A stretch of DNA of 6,461 bases from Flavobacteriales bacterium UBA7878 (lineage in GTDB: Bacteria; Bacteroidota; Bacteroidia; Flavobacteriales; Schleiferiaceae), in the NCBI GenBank assembly GCA_002501205.1, contig DLRW01000031.1:1-6461 (forward strand), written 5' to 3'. Each line of letters opens with the position of its first letter. Position 1 is the first letter of the stretch. The translations under genes and the position numbers were made by a program. Below the pieces are notes generated by a model that was given only the letters and a program-made list of their open reading frames with translations, did no database searches and was not told where the DNA came from. Positions 1-6,400 of the stretch are shown piece after piece.

Positions 1-1425
1 AAATAGAGATTCATTGCCACTTTGTAATCCATAGGGGAGAATGTCTGGGGTATTTGGCCAGAAATTTGGTCGGAAATAATCGGCACCGGGGCCCTGACTC
101 ACTTCCTTCATATAGTCCATTAATTCATGACGGAAATTACGCCAGGTAAAATAGCTATAGCTCTGACTGAATCCGGCTTTCGCCAGGGCATGCATCAGGG
201 CAGGCTTGGTAAAAGCTTCGGCCAGGAAGATTACTTCAGGATGTAGTTTCTGTGTTTCGGCTATAGCCCATTCCCAAAAACGAATAGACTTGGTATGGGG
301 ATTATCAACCCTAAAAATTTTGATTCCACAGTCGACCCAAAAGAGGATTACAGAGAGGAGCTCATCCCATAAATTTTCCCAGTCTTCACTTTCGAAATAG
401 ATGGGTAAAATGTCCTGGTATTTCTTAGGTGGGTTTTCGGCGTATTGCACGGTGCCATCCGAGCGCCATTTAAACCACTCGGGGTGTTCTTTAACCCATG
501 GATGATCTGGGGCCGCTTGATAGGCGAGGTCAAATGCAATTTCTATATCGAGGGCGGCGGCCTTTTGGATTAGTTCTTTGTAATCGTCTATGGTTCCTAA
601 TTCGGGATGTACACTTTTATGACCGCCATCTTTGGAGCCAATGCCCCAGGGGGAGCCTACATCACCTTCCTCAGCTGTGGTACTATTGTTTTTCCCTTTG
701 CGATTCACCTCTCCAATGGGATGGATGGGGGGTAAGTATAGCACATCAAAACCCAGGTCGGTAACGCGAGGTAAAAGCTTAATTACATCTTGTAAAGTAC
801 CATGCCCTTCAGCGGCGGCACTGCGAGGGAAAAATTCATACCAGGCTGAGAAATTAGCTTTCTTACGATCGCAATAAGCGGGAAGTAAATCCGATTCGCT
901 GAGCAATTGCTTTTCCGGATGTTTGTGAAAGGCTTCTTCCAACCAAGGCTCCAGCGCTTTTTTGGCCGCGGCATAGGGATCCTTAGCTATAAGCTCAATT
1001 AGGCTGGCCACTTCTTTTAGATTTTTGCTTTTTAGGAATTCCAAATGAGGAATGCCATCAGCTAAATGCACACTTACATCTTGACCATCTTCAAATTTTT
1101 TCTCCAGGCCATGAAGCCAGGTTAAAGCATAGTCGATCCATGCTTCAATTTTATATTCATAGGCACCGATTTCAGAAAAGGAAAGCTCGGCACTAAACTG
1201 ATCATTCTCAATGGGCTTTAGGGCCATCCGCTGCCATTTGCCCGTATTTTTTTTACGCCAGGCCAGGGCGCCGGCTAAAATATCATGGCCGTCTGCAACT
1301 AAAGTGACTTCAACCTTTAGGATTTCATCAACAACGCGTTTAATGGGGTAGCGCCCGCAATCAACCAGGGGCTTTATATCGGAAATCAGAACGCGACTGC
1401 GCCCTTGTTTGGGTTTTGTGCTCAT
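1..1425 (-). CDS. glgE: GlgE, alpha-1,4-glucan:maltose-1-phosphate maltosyltransferase (N-terminal 475 residues, runs off left edge)
   Basis: GlgE transfers maltosyl units from alpha-maltose 1-phosphate to the non-reducing end of alpha-1,4-glucans in the cytoplasm (GH13 subfamily 3). The translation starts MSTKPKQGRSRVLISDIKP and has the family's N-terminal beta-sandwich signature (GRYPIKRVVDE, VADGHDILA), then a helical insert and the catalytic barrel with YEFFPRS (196-202), GFDVLYLPPIHPIG (225-238) and a GSPWGIGSKDGGH stretch. D374 in FRVDNPHTK fits the nucleophile and E403 in FLAEAFTKP the acid/base. Their 29-residue spacing equals that of D394/E423 as I recall them for the Streptomyces coelicolor enzyme. 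D461 in NTPDIL is a likely third carboxylate. Family members are about 650-700 residues, so roughly the last quarter to third is missing at the edge. The ATG at 1425 is chosen because the conserved N-terminal motif begins about ten residues later; no strong ribosome site precedes it. The enzymes that make maltose 1-phosphate (TreS, Mak/Pep2) are not in this window. Confidence 0.95.
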   Translation of the reverse strand, partial: MSTKPKQGRSRVLISDIKPLVDCGRYPIKRVVDEILKVEVTLVADGHDILAGALAWRKKNTGKWQRMALKPIENDQFSAELSFSEIGAYEYKIEAWIDYALTWLHGLEKKFEDGQDVSVHLADGIPHLEFLKSKNLKEVASLIELIAKDPYAAAKKALEPWLEEAFHKHPEKQLLSESDLLPAYCDRKKANFSAWYEFFPRSAAAEGHGTLQDVIKLLPRVTDLGFDVLYLPPIHPIGEVNRKGKNNSTTAEEGDVGSPWGIGSKDGGHKSVHPELGTIDDYKELIQKAAALDIEIAFDLAYQAAPDHPWVKEHPEWFKWRSDGTVQYAENPPKKYQDILPIYFESEDWENLWDELLSVILFWVDCGIKIFRVDNPHTKSIRFWEWAIAETQKLHPEVIFLAEAFTKPALMHALAKAGFSQSYSYFTWRNFRHELMDYMKEVSQGPGADYFRPNFWPNTPDILPYGLQSGNESLF

Positions 1426-1443
1426 AGACAATTGCTTGCCTCA

Positions 1444-1488
1444 AATTTAGTTAAGTGTACAAAATACACAAAGTTATTTATCTAAATT
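1444..1488. repeat. Nested inverted repeats in the glgE leader
   Basis: An inner pair, GTGTA (1455-1459) and TACAC (1465-1469), is separated by CAAAA. An outer pair, AATTTAG (1444-1450) and CTAAATT (1482-1488), flanks it. The inner pair lies immediately downstream of the candidate -7 box, about where transcription would start, so it could be an operator or a leader hairpin. No run of T follows on either strand, so it is not a typical intrinsic terminator. The rest of the 1426-1545 gap is AT-rich with nothing else I can name. The short arms and AT-richness make a chance origin quite possible. Confidence 0.25.
1469..1476 (-). promoter_or_regulatory. Candidate Bacteroidota -7 box upstream of glgE
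   Basis: The minus strand reads TAACTTTG, an exact match to the Bacteroidota TAnnTTTG element, and ends 43 bases before the glgE ATG, a normal leader length. I see no clear TTG-type -33 box at the expected 19-21 base spacing, so this is only a candidate. If real, glgE can be transcribed separately from the secreted-protein gene upstream of it. An eight-base motif with two free positions occurs by chance in a few kilobases. Confidence 0.3.
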
Positions 1489-1545
1489 GATGGAGGCTGT
1501 AATATAACTGATTATAAGCGCAATATAAAGAGTGAGTCAGGCTTC

Positions 1546-2007
1546 TTAATTCCTAATCAGAAGCTTCTTTTTGGCAAGGCTTTCGCCTGATGCGTTTTTA
1601 ATAAGTATAAGGTATAAACTGGGTTTTAAGTCCAATTCCAGCTGATTCTCTACCGAGCCTTCTGCTACTGTCATCCCATTAAGGGTCCAAATTTCATATC
1701 GGCTACCCATAGGGGCATTGTCAATTTTGAGAAGTCCCTGGCTAGGATTTGGGTAGAGCTTTAATTGTGCATCCTGAGTTTTTAAACCAAGGGCACAATT
1801 TTGAATGGTGAAGTTCAAGGTGTCGAGGGGAAAGGCAACGCCACAAACGGATTGAATTTGCTGACCGGAGTTTAAATCCGGACGAATTTGAAGGCTGTAG
1901 CCTTGATTTACATTTAGGGCCTGTAAGGTGCGTATGCGGATGCTATCTGGCCCCAATTGCTGGGCTTCATTACCGGATGAATTTGGCCATTGGCGCCTTG
2001 TAACCAA
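1546..2007 (-). CDS. T9SS type A sorting domain fragment (C-terminal part of a frameshifted secreted protein)
   Basis: This frame is open from 2022 to the TAA at 1546-1548; the only early start is a TTG at 2007, and it is probably not an independent gene. Its first 70 or so residues (DSIRIRTLQAL, NQGYSLQIRP, SVCGVAFPLDTLNF) read as the second half of an Ig-like domain of the kind common in Bacteroidota exported proteins. Then comes a sorting domain of about 70 residues: LKLYPNPSQGLLKI (around fragment residues 82-95), IWTLNGMTVAEG, and the closing LILIKNASGESLAKKKLLI. Such domains direct export across the outer membrane by the type IX secretion system and are usually cleaved by the PorU sortase. 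It carries no signal peptide of its own, so alone it could not reach the T9SS. It makes sense only when joined to the upstream frame (1914-3032), giving a protein of about 495 residues. Confidence 0.8.
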   Translation of the reverse strand: MVTRRQWPNSSGNEAQQLGPDSIRIRTLQALNVNQGYSLQIRPDLNSGQQIQSVCGVAFPLDTLNFTIQNCALGLKTQDAQLKLYPNPSQGLLKIDNAPMGSRYEIWTLNGMTVAEGSVENQLELDLKPSLYLILIKNASGESLAKKKLLIRN

Positions 2008-2022
2008 AACTGAGTCCCTTGA
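1914..2022 (-). other. Frameshift interval joining the two halves of the secreted protein
   Basis: Both frames are open only between 2022 (just after a stop in the downstream frame) and 1914 (the stop in the upstream frame), so the change of frame must lie here. The downstream frame is -1 relative to the upstream one. The best-reading junction is at the AAA run at 1982-1984: one extra A would give WLQGANGQ followed directly by NSSGNEAQQLGPDSI, a smooth Ig-like strand pattern. That fits loss of one A from a four-A run, by mutation or as a sequencing or assembly error. I see no X-XXY-YYZ slippery heptamer in the upstream frame, so programmed frameshifting is not favoured. Confidence 0.7.
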
Positions 2023-3032
2023 TTATCGAGGCTGGGAGGATAAATTGTGGCATTGGTTTTTAGGTAAATAAGCGAGTCGCCACATATTGGGCTAAGTCCG
2101 CTGGTACTTAGATCAGAGAATTGAACTTGGTTGGAAATATTATTGGTGCTATCGCGACCAATAAAAGTGAAATCATGCTCACTGGAACCCACTTCAATCC
2201 AAGTTTGACTTTGAGTAGAAAAGCGTTTTACACTCATACGGACAATGACCATGTATCGGTCGTCATCTATAATTTTAAACCGAAAGGGGAAGGTGGTTCT
2301 ATTTTGGATTGAGCTACGATTTGCACCCAAAGGTTGTTGCGCAGTAAAGCCCGGTTTGTAGGGTAAAGCATTGTAGGAGCCTCCATCTTCAAAATAGCCA
2401 TGATAGAACGATTGCGAAAAGCTATCACCTGGACTGAGGTAAGAGGTATCTATATGGCCTTTCCATAGCCATTGATCTTCTGGTAGGAATCGATCCAACA
2501 TATCGCGACTCATTAAGGGTAAACTCACTGGTTCGAAGCGATTGTCAATGACCGCAGTGATTATTTGGTGCCCTGAATTGTCAACAATGTTTGCTTTGGA
2601 TGAAGTGGGGTTTAAGAGTTTGGTTAGGGTGAAGCGCGCACTATGCGGTAACCTAATGGTGTCGCGATAAACGAAGTAATCGTTTTCGTAATGCTGTGCA
2701 TTGCCGTTTATGGAAAGGCAGTTGTAACTGGCGGCCCACCAAGCTTGTGGTCCCTTAAAATGGGTGAGTGCTGCAGGGGGATTAACTAAAGGAAGTGTTA
2801 CGGTGGTATCGTAGAGATTGCCATCCGAAATGTGGATATCGTTTATATGGATTGCATTGGAGTCTCCCGGCATCAGGAGTACCTGATACAGGGTAATTAC
2901 ATAGTCGTTTTGCGTACCGCTGATGTGTTTGAAATGAATCCAGCCATCATCATTATGAGAGGCTTTTAGAATTCCGGTCGATAAAAATGCGAGCCAAAGA
3001 AGAAGTCCCTGCTTAGTAGTTCCTTTAAACAT
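1914..3032 (-). CDS. Secreted T9SS cargo-like protein, N-terminal part (frameshifted)
   Basis: The 372-codon frame starts at the ATG at 3032 with a signal peptide: MFKGTTK, a hydrophobic stretch (GLLLWLAFLSTGIL) and probable cleavage near KAS-HNDD. The mature part resembles a family of large Bacteroidota extracellular proteins that begin ASH..GG.I.Y and continue with Y-x-I-T-L, a SARFTL/LNPTSS segment, an I-x-A-V-I-D-N segment, and a block near 270-300 ending EHDFTFIGRDSTNN, comparable to the RDMQFIV..C.NN of relatives. A second, Ig-like domain starts at PICGDSLIYLKTN, but the frame then drifts into non-conserved sequence (after about residue 350) and stops at 1914-1916. The sensible continuation lies in the -1 frame (1546-2022), which also supplies the T9SS sorting domain. 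The family assignment is from remembered motif resemblance. The function is unknown; a cell-surface or released protein is the fair inference. Confidence 0.8.
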   Translation of the reverse strand: MFKGTTKQGLLLWLAFLSTGILKASHNDDGWIHFKHISGTQNDYVITLYQVLLMPGDSNAIHINDIHISDGNLYDTTVTLPLVNPPAALTHFKGPQAWWAASYNCLSINGNAQHYENDYFVYRDTIRLPHSARFTLTKLLNPTSSKANIVDNSGHQIITAVIDNRFEPVSLPLMSRDMLDRFLPEDQWLWKGHIDTSYLSPGDSFSQSFYHGYFEDGGSYNALPYKPGFTAQQPLGANRSSIQNRTTFPFRFKIIDDDRYMVIVRMSVKRFSTQSQTWIEVGSSEHDFTFIGRDSTNNISNQVQFSDLSTSGLSPICGDSLIYLKTNATIYPPSLDNQGTQFWLQGANGQIHPVMKPSNWGQIASAYAPYRP

Positions 3033-3049
3033 GCGAAGTTGATTTTGTT

Positions 3050-3057
3050 CAAATGTA
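3050..3057 (-). promoter_or_regulatory. Candidate Bacteroidota -7 box upstream of the secreted-protein gene
   Basis: The minus strand reads TACATTTG, an exact match to TAnnTTTG, 17 bases before the ATG at 3032. Upstream, a TTTC stands in the approximate place of the -33 TTTG, with 18 bases between, slightly short of the usual spacing. Transcription from here would leave a leader of only about a dozen bases. The site is plausible but unproven. Confidence 0.35.
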
Positions 3058-3264
3058 GAAAAGCAGAATTTTCATGAAAGAGAGAGTGATTTTGATCAAT
3101 GGCTCCTTTAGTGATCGCTCGGATTTAGTTTTTGTCAAGATTGCCTTTCGGTAACTCGCTGAATCCAATGGTTCCATAGCCGTTTTCCATTTTAGACGGT
3201 AAATTAGGCTATCTCTTGGCTTTAGTATTGACCAATCGTCCTTCCTTTGCGAGCAAACAATTTT

Positions 3265-3286
3265 CATTAGCTATTTTTAGCTAGTG
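3265..3286 (+). promoter_or_regulatory. Stem-loop in the dnaE upstream region
   Basis: CATTAGCTA, TTTT and TAGCTAGTG form a 9-bp stem with a four-base loop when read as plus-strand RNA. One pair is U-G, which becomes an A-C mismatch on the other strand, so the structure suits a transcript towards dnaE better. Its loop-proximal arms are two copies of the palindrome TAGCTA, so it could also be a binding site for a dimeric protein. No T-run follows, so it is not a standard terminator. It lies about 130 bases before the dnaE start. No function can be assigned from sequence. Confidence 0.4.
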
Positions 3287-3414
3287 TTATGGTTGATAGG
3301 CGTTTATTGCTTAAGCTGCGGAGTTATCCAATCTTATAAACAAGCATAGTGCTGCCTCGAAAAGCTTAGTATTTTTAAACTTCGATTGCAGGACATTTAA
3401 AATTCTCAGGCCCA

Positions 3415-6400
3415 GTGTTTTTAATTTTTGATACCGAAACAACCGGTTTACCCATTCGCGATGATGCGCCCTTAAGTGATTTTGAGAACTGGCCACGCGC
3501 GGTTCAGATTGCTTGGCAATTGCATGATGAACTGGGAAATCTGGTGGAGGCCCAGGATTTTGTAATTCAGCCTGATGGCTTTGATATTCCCTTTAATGCT
3601 GCCAAGGTTCACGGTATTACCACCGCGGTAGCCAAAGAATATGGGGTGCCCCTGGAAGAAGCCATGCGCCACTTTAGTGAGGCGGTAAAAAAGGCCAAGT
3701 TCCTGGTAGGGCATAATCTGCAATTCGATAATAATATTCTGGGCTGCGAATACCTGCGGCTGGAGCAAGAGAATATCTTAGAAGGCCTGCCAGTACTGGA
3801 TACGGGTGAGGAAACCCGAGAATATTGCCAGCTGGCTGGTGGACGTGGCGGTGGCTATAAAATGCCTCGTTTGGAGGAGTTGCATGAAAAGCTCTTTGGC
3901 CACAAATTTGCCGAGGCACACAATGCAGCCGCCGATGTGGAGGCAACCACTCGCTGTTTCTTCGAAGCAGTGCGCATCGGGATTTTTACCGATAAACATT
4001 TAGAGTGGACGGAAGCGGAGCGCGATGCCTTTGCAAGGGCTAATCCCGCCATGATAAAGCCGATTGGCCTCAAGGTCCAAAGCTTTAAAAAACTGGCCCA
4101 AGAACTGGAGGCCCGTCAAGCCGCTGGAGACGGATCAGGCGAAAGCCAGGAGATCGTTCTCGATGCCGATCTGAAATTTACCCACCTTCACGTCCATACC
4201 CAATATTCCATTTTGCAGGCTACCTGCGATGTAAATGCCTTAATTAATAAGGCCAAGGAGGATGGGATGCCTGCGGTGGCCATGACGGATATTGCCAATT
4301 TATATGGTGCATTTAAATTCGTTTCGGCCGCTAGAGCTGCAGGCTTAAAGCCCATTGTGGGAGTAGAGTTTTACCTCTGCCGCGATCATAAGGACAAGTC
4401 AGTAAAGGACAATGGTTTTCAAATCGTAGCCCTAGCCAAGAATAAGGCGGGATACCACAATTTAGCCAAGCTTTCTTCGCATGGTTTTACCGATGGTTAC
4501 TACTATGTACCTCGTATTGATCGTGACTTGCTTTTACAATACAAGGAAAATCTCATTGTAACAACCGGAAGCCTCAATGGCGAAATTCCACGATTGATTT
4601 TGAACGTGGGTGAGAAGCAGGCTGAGGAAGCTTTCCTTTGGTACCTCGAGCATTTTGGTGAAGACTTTTATGTGGAATTGGTAGACCATGGCCTGGAAGA
4701 GGAGCGGGTGGTAAATCAAACTTTAATTCGCTTTGCCCAAAAGCATGGCATAAAATATTTTGCCTCGAATGATGTGTACTATTTGGGTGAGGGTGATGCC
4801 AATGCCCATGATATTTTACTCTGTGTAAAGGAGGGGGAATATCAAAGTACACCGATTGGGCGGGGACGTGGTTATCGCTACGGCTTCCCTAATGATCAAT
4901 ACTATTTCAAGACCGATGCGGAGATGAAACAGCTCTTCGCCGACCGTCCAGAGGCCATTGCCACCACTCAGGAAATAGTAGATAAAATTGAAGCTTATGA
5001 CCTGGCTCGGGATGTACTCTTACCTGCCTTTGATATCCCCGATGAATTTCGCGATCCTGAAGATGAAAAGGATGGTGGTAAACGCGGGGAGAACAATTAT
5101 TTGCGTCACCTTACCTACGAGGGAGCCAAATCTCGCTATGGTGAGATTACGGAAGATATAAAGCAGCGTCTCGATTTTGAGCTGGAAACCATTGCCAATA
5201 CCGGATACCCGGGCTATTTCCTCATTGTGCAGGATTTTACCTCACAGGCCCGTGAAATGGGAGTGAGTGTAGGTCCTGGTCGGGGATCGGCGGCTGGATC
5301 GGCGGTAGCTTATTGTATTGGTATTACCAATGTGGATCCCATTAAGTACGATCTACTTTTTGAGAGATTCTTGAATCCGGATCGGGTATCGCTACCGGAT
5401 ATTGATATCGACTTTGATGATGAAGGTCGCGGTAAGATTATCGATTGGGTAGTAAATAAATACGGTCAAAATCAGGTAGCGCAGATTATTACTTACGGTA
5501 CCATGGCGGGTAAGTCGGCGATTCGTGATGCCGGTAGGGTATTGCAATTACCGCTCTCCGAAACTGATCGCGTGGCCAAATTGGTGCCCGACGTTAAATT
5601 GAATAAGCTCTTCGCCTGGAGTGATAAGGAGATGAGCGAAAACCTCAATGGTGATCTTTTGCCTCTGGGGAAACAATTGAAAGAACTTTCTAACCAGAAT
5701 AGCCTGGAGGCCCAGGTAGTAAATCAGGCCCGTATTTTAGAGGGCTCAGTACGAAATACCGGAATTCATGCCTGTGGGGTGATTATTACCCCCGATGATA
5801 TTACCAAGTTTATTCCGGTTTCAGTAGCTAAAGATTCTGATCTCTATGTAACTCAGTTTGATAACTCGGTGGTAGAAAGCGCCGGGATGCTGAAAATGGA
5901 CTTCTTGGGCTTGAAAACCCTGAGTATCATTAAAGATGCCATTGCCATTGTGAAAGCACGGCATGGAGTGGAGATTGATACCGACGAAATTCCGCTGGAT
6001 GATCCCAAGACCTTTGAGCTTTACCAACGGGGTGAAACCAATGGTACATTCCAGTTTGAAAGTCCGGGGATGCAGAAGCACTTGAAGGCTTTAAAGCCGG
6101 ATAAGTTTGCAGACCTTATTGCGATGAACGCCCTTTACCGTCCGGGGCCACTGGAATACATTCCCAACTTTATTGCCCGTAAACACGGTACGGAAGAAAT
6201 CACTTACGACCTCCCGGAAATGGAGGAATACCTGGCAGAAACCTACGGGATTACCGTATATCAGGAGCAAGTAATGCTTCTTTCCCAAAGTCTGGCGGGT
6301 TTTACCAAGGGTGAGGCCGACGTACTGCGGAAGGCCATGGGTAAGAAGAAGCGTGACGTTCTGGATAAGATGAAGCCCCAGTTTATTGATCAGGGGAAAG

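Larger units (their letters stand above)
3033..3414. other. Divergent intergenic region between the secreted-protein gene and dnaE
   Basis: These 382 bases have no gene I can support. A 72-codon minus-strand frame (3049-3267) exists but has AGA, AGG, CTA and CGA codons unlike the neighbours and no recognisable domain. No tRNA or known riboswitch is apparent. Besides the candidate -7 box near 3050 and the hairpin at 3265-3286, there are two mutually exclusive pairings around 3176-3212: ATAGCC (3176-3181) with GGCTAT (3207-3212), and CCGT (3180-3183) with ACGG (3196-3199). The palindrome TTGATCAA lies at 3092-3099. No clear plus-strand TAnnTTTG box for dnaE was found; TATTTTTA at about 3370-3377 is the nearest. 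The dnaE promoter and leader must lie in this stretch unless it is read through from elsewhere. Confidence 0.6.

Noticed and set aside
206..974. Several open frames of 60-90 codons on both strands at 206-974.
   Set aside because: They lie inside the conserved glgE frame, which accounts for the whole stretch with family motifs; these are out-of-frame shadows.
1501..1528. Direct repeat AATATAA (1501-1507 and 1522-1528), two helical turns apart.
   Set aside because: It is short, AT-only and in an AT-rich gap; chance is the simplest explanation.
1914..2022. Programmed -1 ribosomal frameshifting in the secreted-protein gene.
   Set aside because: No X-XXY-YYZ heptamer occurs in the upstream frame within the overlap, and I see no strong downstream stem-loop. 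An indel explains the data more simply.
2121..2312. A 63-codon plus-strand frame opposite the secreted-protein gene.
   Set aside because: It is antisense to the better-supported minus-strand frame and has no recognisable features.
3092..3099. TTGATCAA as a possible FNR/CRP-type regulator site.
   Set aside because: FNR sites have two TTGAT-type halves separated by four bases. This is a compact 8-base palindrome that is common by chance.
3049..3267. A 72-codon minus-strand open frame ending 16 bases before the secreted-protein gene.
   Set aside because: It has rare-type codons (AGA, AGG, CTA, CGA) unlike the neighbours, no recognisable domain or ribosome site, and overlaps the intergenic structures. 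A small real gene cannot be wholly excluded.
3311..4073. Overlapping short frames, mostly on the minus strand, opposite the dnaE start and exonuclease domain.
   Set aside because: The plus-strand frame contains all exonuclease motifs without a break. The antisense frames are low-complexity by-products with no domains of their own.
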